Shown in pieces: positions 45,295 through 55,776 of a stretch of 64,000 bases of DNA (its first letter is position 1; the number at the start of each line of letters is the position of its first letter). The notes beneath the pieces were generated by a model. It did no database searches and was not told where the DNA came from. It saw only the letters and a program-made list of their open reading frames with translations. The stretch covers positions 66,464,141 to 66,528,140 of the forward strand of contig NC_092809.1 of assembly GCF_040954645.1 (NCBI RefSeq). Direction: 5' to 3'. Position numbers and translations under genes: made by a program. This DNA comes from Diabrotica undecimpunctata. Lineage: Eukaryota > Arthropoda > Insecta > Coleoptera > Chrysomelidae.

Positions 45295-47795
45295 GAAAGC
45301 CTAACGCAGTTTGTCATACCAATTGTTTCGGAATTCAAATACCTTGATGTAATGTTTGATAAAAATTGCTTTGGACTCAACATATTAACTACACAAGTAG
45401 TCGCTGCGAAAAAGGTATTAACATATTTAAAATGCTATTTAAGAGATTGTAGTATGCAAATCAAAATATTGCATTGAATTTTTATCGAGCATATAATATA
45501 AGATGTATTATATATTACAACTATTTCTTATATGGGTAAGCTAGTATAACTAATTTACATAACCTTGATAGAATCCAATTTAAAGCTTTGAAAATTATGT
45601 AAGGGTTGATGAAAAGCATTTCAAATAAAGCCACATTGGTTCTAGCCTCTGAAGACCCACTCTCATTACGCAGAGAATATCTGGCAAGCAAATACTTCAT
45701 AATCCAACATTATCGGTGTACCCATAATGCTAAAATAATTAATTAAATAAATACAGCTGATTTAACATCTACATTCTTCTTAAAAAAGAATTCCCACACC
45801 ACTTGCAAAAGCATTTGTAACTTGCAATGAACTTCTTCTTCTTCTTTTACTTTTTGAAGATCTTTCAATCTGTTTAATTCTGAAGCTGCCTCTGGTTAAT
45901 TTCCTGGGAGGTAGATTGCCAACTATCCCTCCATCTTTTAGGTGGTCTTCCGGGAGGTCTTGAACTGGGCGAATTGTTTTCTAGGGCAATTTTTTGGGAG
46001 TCTATTCTCATCCATTCGTCTTACATGATTTACCACATCCTCTTACTCTGCCTTCCCTATTTTACAATATCCTGAATTTTGCACTGCTCTCTGACGTTTG
46101 TTTTTCTCACCCTGTCTCTTCTTGTTTTTGACCACTATTGTTCTTAGGGTTTTCATTTTGGCAACCCTTAGCATCTGTTTCGTTTTGTTACTATCTGTGC
46201 GCATATACAGATTTGAACAGACTATCTCCCGCAGACATCCCGACAATGCGGATGCTTTGTTGATTTGACTCCTTAGGTCCTTTACTGGATCGTGTCTGCT
46301 TGATATATTTATGCCCAGATATCTGAATTGCATCACCTGTTCTATGGGGTTGTTCTCAACCACTAACTTACATCTGAGCGGATCTTTTGCTTTTGTCATA
46401 CATTTAGTTTTGTCAGTAGAAATGGTCATATTTAGTTGGCGGCTTATTTGAAAGAACTGGAAGAGCTGTCTCTAAATATCATCTTCTGATTCGGCAATAA
46501 TTACTGCATCATCTGCGTAACACACCATACCAATTCTTTTGTTGCCATTCTGTATCCGAGATTAAGAGATGTTACTTTATTTATAATTTTGCATATGAGT
46601 AGGTTAAACAAGAAGGGGCTTAAACTGTCGCCTTGTCTAATTCCTTCCGGTGTTGGAATATTTTCAGTGAATTGGTCTCTTGCTCTAATTTTAGTTACAT
46701 TGTTGATATTTAGGTTATGGACTATTTTTGTTATGTTGGTCGGTGTTTTATTTTCTACTAACATATTTAGAATGTCTCCCAGGTGAACCCTGTCAAACGC
46801 CTTCGTCAAATTAATGAAGCAAATATACGCTGGCGTGCCGAACTCTATAGCTTTTTCTTCTATTGATTTTATTAAAAATCCTGCATTTGTTATAGACCGC
46901 CCTCTTGTAAAACCTTGTTGTTCTTCAGCATTAGTGATCTGCCTTTCCAATTTGTCCTTAAGAATACTCGTGAAAAGTTTCATTCCACTGGTGTTTCTGT
47001 GTCGTTTAAGATTTTGTTAAATAGTTGTGACAATTTACTTGCATGTTCAGAGCCTCCATATTTTAAGAGTTTATTGGGTATACCTTCTGTTCCAGTTGAT
47101 TTTCTGTTTTTAGCTTCTTGATCTTTGCTTCTATCTCTTCGTCATTGATTGTAGCACTTATATCAGCTTCGTATTCGTTTATATTCAGCGTTTGAACAAT
47201 TCTGTAAACTTAAGTTAATAAATTCTCCTTATAATCCTATTTGGAAATCATTGGATATACCACACCTGTCAAGTGTTTTATCTACAAGCAATATTATTCC
47301 TAATATCAAACTGAATTTTGTCATAAAACTTTCAAGGGGATCTTAAATAACTATTCAGATTACATTGCAATCTATAAAAATGGGTCAATATTAAAAACAT
47401 GTACAACCAGTGCTGACTTTGTACCAAAAATTAAGACTAAATTTGTTTAAATTGCGATTAACAGTGGCTCCAAACCAATTTTACAAAGTTGTCGCACTAA
47501 GTAGAAATACAGTATCCACCATCCTAAGATTAGAACCTAAGTAAATTATGTATATTTTCCGAAGCATCTGTACGAAATCGGAGTTCTCCCAATAGACAGA
47601 TGTGAGTGTAGAACTAGTAATGCTGAACCAAATCATATATTTTTTAACTATCCCGTACATGGTAATACAAATACGTGGCTGCTTCAAGAATTGCCGAAAG
47701 CAGGTTTAAATGTGCTATTAAATTTAAGTGAAGATAACACAAAAATTTTTAAATTGATGATATTTCTGCAAAAAATTAAACTAAAGGTGTGAATG
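45295..47795 (+). pseudogene. I/Jockey-like LINE pol (plus strand), split by another LINE
   Basis: First part (45,295-45,800): RT thumb and connection, VSEFKYLDVMFDKNCFGLNI, LDRIQFKALKIM, KATLVLASEDPLSLRREYLA and SKYFIIQHYR. Second part (47,215-47,795): RNase H and C-terminus, DYIAIYKNGS (usual Asp of the first RNase H motif is Asn here), IGVLPIDRCECRTSNAEPNH and a long helical end WLLQELPKAGLNVLLNLSED, NTKIFKLMIFLQKIKLKV stop. The two parts are collinear pieces of one element in the same orientation, separated by a minus-strand LINE. Stops occur in both. The palm and everything 5' of it are missing. Confidence 0.65.
45826..47205 (-). pseudogene. LINE reverse transcriptase nested in the plus-strand LINE
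   Basis: A minus-strand, 5'-truncated LINE. The 160-codon frame (46,983-46,501) begins MKLFTSILKDKLERQITNAE and holds EEQQGFTRGRSITNAGFLIK, YICFINLTKAFDRVH (Asn at the usual first catalytic Asp) and GIRQGDSLSPFLFNLLIC. VCYADDAVIIAESEDD follows in another frame (about 46,495-46,530), so the YADD box survives. Then TISTDKTKCMT, QFRYLGINIS, KASALSGCLREIVCSNLYMR and MKTLRTIVVKNKKRQGEKNK (46,429-46,043). The 3' end at about 45,826 has the GAA-rich tail. The family resembles RTE/L2-type insect elements. Confidence 0.7.
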
Positions 47796-48224
47796 AAAAA
47801 TTTGATCGTTTGAATGGACATTTCCTTTATATGTGTACCCATTTATTACACACCTATCTAACCGAGGTTTATGTCTTGTGTGATATAATGAAGTCGCTCT
47901 GATGAACCACTGAGAGTGAAAAGTGTAGTCTCTGTACAATCCCAAATGAATGAAAACTAATTTTTGTATATAATTACGTATCTAAAAGTTCTAAACCAAG
48001 GTTAAAATATAAAAAAAAATAATAACACATACTTTTTAATTTATAACTCCACAATAAATAAATAAAAATAATAAAAAGTATAACATCATTTACAGTTTGA
48101 CAAAAATCTCATTTTCCTCAAGAAACACTCCAAAATTTTTGATGTGCAATAAAACTGATGACACTTAGACAACAGCCTAACATACTCTTTTAAACTATAC
48201 ATACATATTACTAGTTTTCTTCTG
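47796..48224. other. No gene seen
   Basis: AT-rich spacer between LINE fragments. Confidence 0.5.
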
Positions 48225-48470
48225 CTTGGCCTTCGCATGTCTATTTTTGGGCATAGGCCTCTCCCAACTCCTTCCATCGATCTCTATCCTGCGCAACATA
48301 CTTCCAATTTGTTTCGCCTATTCTTTTGATGTCGTCCACCCATCTTATATGTGTTGTTCCTCTTCTCGTCTACCATTGTAAGATTTCCAATGTTGTATTA
48401 TGCGTTCCAAGGTTGGTCTTTTTGTCTAGCAGTGTGACCTGCGACGCTCCATTTGAGTTTGGTAATGTTC

Positions 48471-48742
48471 TGTAGCGAGATTAAATAAAACGAGCGGTTC
48501 GAATTTATATAAATATATGTATTTATAGTTTACAGTTCGGTACTCTCTTATCAACTAAACTCACTCCTAACAACCTTACATATATAACAAAGTTACTATT
48601 TTCTAGAACATTCCCACCTCTAATTCGACTCATCGAGATCATCCGTCCGAAAGACGGGCGCTATTGACATGCCGATTCTTACGTTTTCTAGATTCATCCT
48701 TCTAAGAATTATGACATATCGGAGAAGGGCTATTTTGTTACA
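48471..48742 (-). repeat. 3' LTR of the gypsy element
   Basis: 272 bp starting TGTAGCGAGATT and ending TTTTGTTACA on the plus strand, so TGTA...TACA at the termini. On the element strand it is immediately preceded by AGAGGGGAGCAA, a polypurine tract that primes plus-strand synthesis. The inner end matches the short LTR remnant at 50,764-50,800. Confidence 0.8.
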
Positions 48743-48756
48743 TTGCTCCCCTCTTA
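48743..48756 (-). promoter_or_regulatory. Polypurine tract
   Basis: AAGAGGGGAGCAA on the minus strand lies directly against the LTR boundary and directly after the stop of the macro/CCCH reading frame. Confidence 0.7.
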
Positions 48757-49206
48757 GATCTGAGCGTTCCGATCAGCAACTCCAGATGTAGGCCCAGGAT
48801 GGCGGAATCTACAGAGCTCTCCAGCTCTACATGAACCCCTCAAGAAGAAATAACAGTCTACAGACTTTGAAGGACACGATATCTTCGGATTAGTGCAACA
48901 CACAGTAATTCTTACGCCGGTTTCTCGAAAGATCACTTCAAGCATGCTTCTGACAATCTCCCAGTCCAGATTATCTAGTGCGTGGCCTATCTTGGGTAAG
49001 GCCAAATTCTTAATGTCATAACTGCAGACGATTTTCTTCAAATTAGTTAGAGCACGTCATATATCCTCGTAGGTTGCCCTGTCTGTATACGACTTTCTGG
49101 TTACCATATACAGCAAAGATCGAGAACCATCTTCTAATCTCAGTACTCTTGGGCAACACAGTGGGCTAGAGAGACGTTATGCGGAACACTAAGAATATCC
49201 TGCTGA
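48754..49206 (-). pseudogene. TARG1/OARD1-like macro domain plus CCCH zinc finger, C-terminal to gypsy integrase
   Basis: Macro domains bind ADP-ribose; the TARG1/OARD1 branch removes ADP-ribose from proteins. The reading begins in the integrase frame with DILSVPHNVSLAHCVAQEY (49,205-49,140), which matches the start of this branch (S-L-A-H-C-V). A short segment is then missing and the frame changes. It continues LEDGSRSLLYMVTRKSY and TYEDI, a TGA (49,057-49,059), then RALTNLKKIVCSYDIKNLAL, PKIGHALDNLDWEIVRSMLE and FRETGVRITVCC. The family Lys in (I/V)-T-K appears as Arg here if aligned as I read it, while the Asp in the L-D-x-L-x-W motif is kept. A zinc finger follows: CYFFLRGSCRAGELCRFRH, CX7CX5CX3H, as in RNA-binding CCCH proteins. 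The frame stops just before the polypurine tract. Its normal role would be in the element's polyprotein. This copy is inactive. Confidence 0.75.
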
Positions 49207-50637
49207 ACTTCTGTGGTCACGCCGAATCTAGCACTCTTTCTCTCTGAGTAATTTGACATAAATTCATTAAAGCTCGGTCGCCGGTTATCTTTGATCTCAT
49301 GTTGAAGGGTTCGTGCTTCTCCTTTTTCATTTGAGCCAGCATATGGTGCAAGACGATTTATGTGAACTACTTTTGGTTTACCTTTCGGCAACTTCTTAAT
49401 TCGGTATATGATTTATTCTCTTTTTAATTCCATACGGACCTTCCCATTGTCTTTGCAGTTTAGGAGACAAGCCTCGACGATGTTGTGGATTGTAAAGCCA
49501 AACAAGATCACCTACTTCATAGCTTTCATTCTTGCATCGAGAATCGTATTGATCTTTCGTTCTGTCACTGGCTAACTGGATGTGTTGTCGGGCAAGTTCA
49601 TGAAGGTTGTTCATTCTTAACTTCAGGCGTTCGACATAATCTTCGCTTGCAAAATGTTCTTTGGAAAGTCTGCAGCCAAACTCTAGATCTCAGGGCAAAC
49701 GAACTTCACAACCTAACATCAGGCAGGTTGGAGTCTGGCCTGTAGTTTTATTCACGGCCGAGCGGTAGGCCATTAGGAATAAATGAATGTGCTGGTCCCA
49801 ATCTCTTTGATGTTCTGATACAACTTTGGACAGGTGTTTACCCATTGTTCGGTTTATTCTCTCGACCATTTCATTTGATTGAGGATGCAGGGGTGTCGTT
49901 CTGGTCTTATTGACACTTCTGTGGTCACGCCGAATCTAGCACTCTTTCTCTCTGAGTAATTTGACATAAATTCATTAAAGCTCGGTCGCCGGTCATCTTT
50001 GATCTCATGTTGAAGGGTTCGTGCTTCTCCTTTTTCATTTGAGCCAGCATATGGTGCAAGACGATTTATGTGAACTACTTCTGGTTTACCTTTCGGCAAC
50101 TTCTTAATTTGGTATATGATTTATTCTCTTTTTAATTTCATACGGACCTTCCCATTGTCTTTGCAGTTTAGGAGACAAGCCTCGACGACGTTGTGGATTG
50201 TAAAGCCAAACAAGATCACCTACTTCATAGCTTTCATTCTTGCATCGAGAATCGTATTGATCTTTCATTCTGTCACTGGCTAACTGGATGTGTTGTCGGG
50301 CAAGTTCATGAAGGTTGTTCATTCTTAACTTCAGGCGGTCGACATAATCTTCGTTTGCAACATGTTCTTCGGAAAGTCTGCAGCCAAACTCTAGATCTCA
50401 GGGCAAACGAACTTCACGACCTAACATCAGGCAGGTTGGAGTCTGGCCTGTAGTTCACGGCCTTCACGGCCTACTGTAAGGCCTTCACGGCCATTAGGAC
50501 TAAATGAATGTGCTGGTCCCAATCTCTTTGATGTTCTGATACAACCTTGGACAGGTGTTTACCCATTGTTCGGTTCACTCTCTCGACCATTTCATTTGAT
50601 TGAGGATGCAGGATTGTCGTTCTGGTCTTATTGACAC
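49207..50637. repeat. 708-bp tandem duplication within gypsy integrase
   Basis: Copy 1 is 49,207-49,914 and copy 2 is 49,915-50,637. They differ by scattered substitutions and by an extra CACGGCCTTCACGGCC-type insertion in copy 2 near 50,455-50,495. Junctions fall in the integrase core (V-N-K-T-R-T) and the segment after the GPF/Y tail (T-T-E-V). Confidence 0.9.
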
Positions 50638-50752
50638 CAATCAATTTACAAACGTTTTGGAAAAGGGTTGACTCGAAGTTTCGCCCTTGGTCGGAGTGGA
50701 TCTCCAAGGGAACACCAAATCGGCTAAAGAATTCTTTAACAAGTACCTCTGT
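49207..50752 (-). pseudogene. Gypsy integrase C-terminal region, tandemly duplicated
   Basis: The 5' part (50,707-50,471) is the end of the integrase catalytic core: EIHSDQGRNFESTLFQNVCK (second catalytic Asp in H-S-D-Q-G), TRTTILHPQSNEMVERVNRT (Glu of the D,D35E triad in M-V-E-R) and WDQHIHLVLMA. Then MNNLHELARQHIQLASDRMK, YEVGDLVWLYNPQRRRGLSP and LQRQWEGPYEIKKRI form the GPF/Y module, with KPEVVHINRLAPYAGSNEKG after a stop. From within the core to TTEV everything is repeated once more at 49,914-49,207 (708-bp unit). Two-base and small differences separate the copies. The N-terminal HHCC domain and the first catalytic Asp are deleted. Confidence 0.88.
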
Positions 50753-50832
50753 AACGGTAGCAAGAATTATGACGTATCGGAGGTGGGCTATTTCGTTACA
50801 GTTCGTTGTGATATCCTCAACTTTTGTTTTTG

Positions 50833-51630
50833 ATCTTCTTCTTCTTAATGTGCCTATCCGTTACGAATGTTGGCAATCATCATGGCAATCTTTATCTTAT
50901 CTGCAGCAGCGCGGAAAAGCTGCACAGATGTTGTATTGAACCAGATTCTAAGGTTCTTTAATCAAGATGTTCTTCTTCCTGGACCACATTTTCCAAATAT
51001 ATTCCTTGCAGGATGGCTTGAAGGAGAGCATATCTAGATTCATTTCGCGTAATATATCTGAAGAACTGTAACTTTCGAGAATTGGTGGTGGTCAGTCCTT
51101 CTCGATTCTTATTCATTCCTTCTCATTTGTGACTCGGTCAGTCCACGGGATCTTAAGCATTCTCCGGTATAGCCACATCTCAAATGCTCCCAGTTTTCTG
51201 CACATATCTTTGTTCGAGGTCGACGATTCAACACCATAAAAAAGGACAGAGAAGACGTAGCATCGCAGCATTCTTACTTTTGATCTTACCCAGTTGTTTC
51301 TCTTTTTATCTAAAAGTCGTATCCCTAACCATTGCCCTTTCTGTTGTGGCTAGTTTATTTCTGTTTGTCTTAGTTAGACAAATCTTGATTCATATGCCAT
51401 GATAGGAAGAATGCATTAGTGGAACACTTTGCTCTACAACTATTGAGGTATTTTGCGGTTCTTCAAATTGAGTATTCCAAATCCTGCCCATGCCAGTCTT
51501 GCTCTTCTAGTGATTTCCGTACTTTGGTTTTCTTTGTCAAGTTACAGAATTTGGCTTCTGAAGTTATATTCCTGGACTTGTTCTATCTAGTTATACGTTC
51601 TAGTTATACGTCTGAGACATTTACGGAGAC
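50833..51630 (-). pseudogene. LINE C-terminal region and 3' end
   Basis: On the minus strand: VESSTSNKDMCRKLGAFEMW, LYRRMLKIPWTDRVTNEKE (about 51,120-51,230), DMLSFKPSCKEYIWKMWSRK and TTSVQLFRAAADKIKIAMMI, then ANIRNG stop near 50,870 and a GAA tail at 50,833. This order, E-M-W-x-Y-R-R-M-L then a basic segment, then L-F-R-A-A-x-D-K, is the standard C-terminus of the same LINE family as the 20.8, 53.9 and 61.0 kb fragments. There are several stops. It is 5'-truncated. Confidence 0.7.
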
Positions 51631-52985
51631 CTGATAATAAACAGCAATTTTTTTGCTGTTTTGCAAAAACAGTCTTTTTGTGGACAAAATTTTGTCAATC
51701 TTACTCTTAATAAATTAATGTTATAATTCTTCTGCTTATTCTTATTTTTATTCTGCTATTAGTTATAATCATTTTATTAGATTTAGTTGTTTATTGTTTG
51801 TTTTGTGTTGTTTTTAGCTTGTAGTTTTTACTAAACAAAGACTAACGTAACGACTAACTCCGATAATTTAATACATATTGTAATCCTTGAAACCAGTAGC
51901 CCAAATTTACCATCGATAAAGAATAAAAACTACTTAAGATTGTGAGTATTGATCTCTTTCCCATAATATGTAATGTATAATCATTAAAATAAAAAATAGT
52001 TTGAATTATAAATCAATATGATATATCAATCATAAACCTATTAAAAATATGTGTTTTATGATCGATTAAGATACGTGTTTTAATGTTTTACAAGAAATTA
52101 AAAAGTTATGTGTCTATCATCATCATAAACCTTTGAACTTAATTGTGTCAACATTTTTATTGTTGTGTTTAATTTGTTGAGTAAAGTTTATTACTCTTTA
52201 TCTGACAATAACGTTTTATGAAGATATTAATTCTTTAAAGTTTACAAACATCCATGTAACATGAAATATAAACCAAGTTATTATTTTTAATGATCTTTTT
52301 GATTAAAAGGTCACTTCACTATTTTTATTGCGTGAGGGCATTGGCAATGGGATATCATGTACAGGGAAGATAGTTTTAAACTAACAATTAAGTCATTGTT
52401 TTTCTTTCAATTTCTTTTATATTATAACAGGGGATATCTGTTAACAAAGTTAATATCAAATAATATACATCATATATATTTTATACAAACATTCGTAATC
52501 ACAGAGCCAAATATATTAGTGTTTTTCGCGGAACAAGTATGTCTAAATAAAAAGAAATATTTACTTCAATGCTATTTCCGAGCTCCTTACTATTAAGACG
52601 TCACACCCAGATGTCAAAATAAGGTCACTAATGGAGCAAACAAATCAAAAATATCTTAAAGTATTATTATTTTTTAATATTTTGAAAAAGTGTAAGTGTT
52701 GATGAGCAAATGTTTAGGTACTGCGGTTATCATTATTTCATTAGATATCTGCATTTCATTAGAGTAAAGCCTTTTAATTCAATTTGGATCTAAATAGTGA
52801 ACAATACAAGTAGCTGAGCACAAATGAAATAATATTAGCTAAGAGATGATTTGTGAACGGGAAAAAATGTCTGAATATTGCTAAGCATCTGTTATAATAA
52901 AGGACATAACACTCTTTGAAAATCCTTCAAATTATATATTTTACTTCGATAATTTTTTCACCAATTTTTAACTAATGAAAAAATA
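51631..52985. other. No gene seen; contains a dispersed repeat copy
   Basis: AT-rich. The only recognisable part is copy 2 of the dispersed repeat at 51,839-51,961. Confidence 0.5.
51839..51961 (+). repeat. Dispersed repeat, copy 2
   Basis: Diverged copy of the repeat at 31,259-31,382, sharing GACTAACGTA, ATATTGTAA, CCTTGAAACC, GTAGCCCA and TACTTAAGATT. The CTGATGA box of copy 1 is not retained here. Confidence 0.65.
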
Positions 52986-52988
52986 AAA

Positions 52989-53144
<156 letters not shown>

Positions 53145-53238
53145 AGCAGCTTTAGAGTGGTATAAACAAATGTCCTATAAAATTAGACAATAACAAGGAA
53201 TTTTGCGGCAGTATAGATTACAGATTTAATGTAAATAT

Positions 53239-53285
<47 letters not shown>

Positions 53286-53289
53286 GAAA

Positions 53290-53600
53290 CGAACAAATAT
53301 GAAACGAAATGAAAATGGACCGAAATATCAATGATAACATAGAAAGGAAACAATTAATCTGGTTGGGATATGTCAAAAGAATGCCAGAGTACAGATGGCC
53401 TAGAAGAGTACTGGAATGGATCCCTCCTGAAAGAAGAAAGAAAGGACGACCATGAAGAAGTTGGCGCAACGATATTGATGAAGCAATTTTTTTTTTGGCA
53501 GATAAAGACAGAGCGTTTGGAACTCGTTCGTCTACTGATTCAGCATGGAATAGCATTACATATTTTCATTATTATAGGTACTTTAGTTACACATTACTCG
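53290..53600 (+). pseudogene. LINE C-terminal tail (plus strand)
   Basis: The plus strand reads IERKQLIWLGYVKRMPEYRW, PRRVLEWIPPERRKKGRP, a stop, RSWRNDIDEA and, after a T-run, DKDRAFGTRS. This is the common LINE C-terminal block (K-Q-L-x-W-x-G-H-V-x-R-M, then G-R-P-x-x-x-W). It directly follows a (TA)n tract. Only about 100 codons remain. Confidence 0.6.
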
Positions 53601-53904
53601 CTGTTTTCAACCAAACCTTTTCATGACGTGGCGTATGTGTCGAATTACGTCTTGTATATATAAATAATTGATTTATTTTCTCTCCTGTACTGTTTTACTT
53701 TCGTTAAATATTCCATTCGCCATATGCGTAGATAATGGGATTTCATAATTATCTGTCTTTTGTTTATTTTCTTAAACTTAAATTATATATGCGCTGCAAA
53801 CTCTTCCAAAAACTTCTTCTACAGCGAGTGTTATCTACACTGAGTTTATTAAGAAGACTGTAAAGTGTCAGAACCAATTTGTTCTTTATACATAGCGCAG
53901 ATCG

Positions 53905-54215
53905 TCTTCTTAGGGTTCCTGTCCGTTCCGAACGTTAGCGATCATTCTGGCTATGATGTCTTTGTTGGTTGCTATACGGAATAGCTCTGTTGAAGTCTTT
54001 CTATATCATGCTCTCAGGTTAGCAAGCCAGAATATTTTTCTTCGCCTTGTGGCCCCTTTTCCTTCAATGTTACCTTGCAAAATGCATTGGAGTAGCTCAT
54101 ATCTGCCTTATTCTCTCACTATATGTCCCAAATACTGCAGCTTATGGCCCTTCACGATGTTGATCAAATCCCTGGTTGTGTTCATCTTCCGTAGTACTTC
54201 TTCGTTGGTGACGTA
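53905..54215 (-). pseudogene. LINE C-terminal tail (minus strand)
   Basis: The minus strand reads VTNEEVLRKMNTTRDLINIV, KGHKLQYLGHIVRE, a stop, GRYELLQCILQGNIEGKGAT, RRKIFWLANLRA, a stop, STELFRIATNKDIIARMIAN and VRNGQEP. It is the same family as the fragment at 50.8-51.6 kb, with the 3' end near 53,905. Two in-frame stops. Confidence 0.7.
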
Positions 54216-55375
54216 AATAAAGTAACTAAATTCGGACCCCCGCCCTGAAGCGGACCGTTAGCCTTCCTGATTTTCCAATGTGCTATACTGTGTTGCGAAT
54301 GCCACTAAACATTAGTTTATGCTTTCGCCGCTATGTATTGGAGCACTTGCATCACTCGGTCAAACTATCGCACTATGATATTACAACAAACGTTTTGAGC
54401 GCCATCAAACACTTTCTAACCTACTTTTTAATTATTGACTCATTTTGCTCATAAACTTACAGATTAATCTTTAAACACTAGTTTCCTGAAACCTTTAAAA
54501 TTAAGTACCAAATTAAAATTCCTAAAATTTAGAACATTAAAAATTTGCAGAATTGTGTAATTATGATCTAATCCTGATAACTTACAAATTATCGTCAATA
54601 GAAGATTTATAAGGTAGCATCATTTTTTTTTACTTTACCATAATTTTTAAGAGGACGTTAGACTTTTTTAAGAAAGGCACTACATTTATGAACGTCCTTT
54701 ACATAGTTATATTGCTTACATACTACTGACCGTTATTTTGTAAAAAATTTTAACAAACAACGTAAATCAAAACCTTCAGTATTTATAACAAACGTTTTCT
54801 ATTAAAAGCGATGAAAGAGAATATTAGCTTTAATATTCCGCGAGAGTATCTGCAATTTCCTGTAGCATAAATAAAGTTTTAGTTGTGCAAAACGAGTAGA
54901 AAACAATCAACTGATAGGAATTGCAAGAAGTCTTGGCCAGCCAGGATGTACGTGATCAAACACTCCATTTAAATGACATGTGTTTTTGTTAGTTGTTATT
55001 TCAGGCTTCAAAATTAGATTTCGTGTAAACATTACAGGGTGGTTTGATGTAGATTATACATTAAGTGTTCTAGTTTTTTGCTTCTATAGATAACAGTAAT
55101 TATCTTCAACGAAAACATGTAAGAAACAAGAATACGTAATTGATTTTTTAATACTAAAGAAAAATTTATAGTTTATTTAATATTTCATTATAATAAAGCA
55201 AAAAAGTTCCAAAGCAATAAACAGGTGTTTCATTTGTATAACCAATTTTGTTCATGATCGGTTTAAAACAAACTTGTTGATGATTTATTTTCTGAATTAA
55301 AGAGATATATATTGTACATTTTTAGCAGTAAATAATTGGTATTCACTACTTTTTATCAATACTATTCCCATTTCT
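54216..55375. other. No gene seen
   Basis: AT-rich. A moderately GC-rich start (54,216-54,310) is not recognisable. Confidence 0.5.
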
Positions 55376-55379
55376 AGTC

Positions 55380-55620
55380 TGACAGATAGGAATAATGAAT
55401 GCAATTTTTATCTTTCTATTGGGGAATCGACTTTCGCCGTCTTTACCACTATATTTGTTTTTATTTGGCTGATATGATCGTTCCATTCTATTCTTCTTTT
55501 TCTTCTCCAGTCCTTGATGTTTTCCATTTTGCATCTAATTCGTATATCTATACTTCTGGCTCTGTCCCATGGTGTCTTACCATCAATTGTTCTAATCAGT
55601 ATCAAATATTTAAATATATA
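55380..55620 (-). pseudogene. LINE C-terminal fragment
   Basis: The minus strand reads ILIRTIDGKTPWDRARSIDI, RIRCKMENIKDWRRKRRIEW and NDHISQIKTNIVVKTAKVDS, then P-I-E-R before the frame ends. The R-x-x-W-N-x-H-I block followed by a basic tail is a common LINE C-terminus. Only about 75 codons remain. Confidence 0.5.
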
Positions 55621-55776
55621 AAAATAATTTATTTAATACGCCCCTGACTGATAGGTAACAGTAATCTAAAGTTGTCTACCTAAACGCCCCTAGCTAATAC
55701 GTCACAGAGAACTGAAGTTTGTTTATCCAAGTGATCTGTAAATCCAAGTGATCTGAGAAATCCAGATTAATTATAA

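Larger units (their letters stand above)
48471..50800 (-). mobile_element. Ty3/gypsy LTR retrotransposon, internally deleted, with macro domain
   Basis: The element is on the minus strand, bounded by GTTC target duplications (48,467-48,470 and 50,801-50,804); four bases is the usual gypsy duplication. The 3' LTR is complete and about 37 bp of the 5' LTR end remain (50,764-50,800, ATTATGACGTATCGGAGGTG and TACA terminus). Between them is only the C-terminal part of Pol: integrase core end, GPF/Y-like tail (twice, because of a 708-bp duplication), a macro domain and a CCCH finger. Gag, protease, RT, RNase H and most of the 5' LTR are deleted. It is inserted in a LINE. Confidence 0.85.
48225..50830 (-). 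pseudogene. LINE C-terminal fragment interrupted by a gypsy element
   Basis: The 3' part of a LINE pol lies at 48,225-48,470 (ITKLKWSVAGHTARQKDQ, GRHQKNRRNKLEVCCAG, RSMEGVGRGLCPK). Its upstream codons lie at 50,801-50,830 (KVEDITTN). Removing 48,471-50,800 and one GTTC copy joins the two parts in one frame as T-T-N-I-T-K-L-K-W. The K-L-K-W-x-x-A-G-H-x-A-R block is a conserved LINE C-terminal motif. This shows that the gypsy element inserted into an existing LINE copy. Confidence 0.8.

Noticed and set aside
53218..53556. 112-codon minus-strand frame with a hydrophobic start
   Set aside because: Its end is translated TA repeat and the rest is antisense to a LINE C-terminus.
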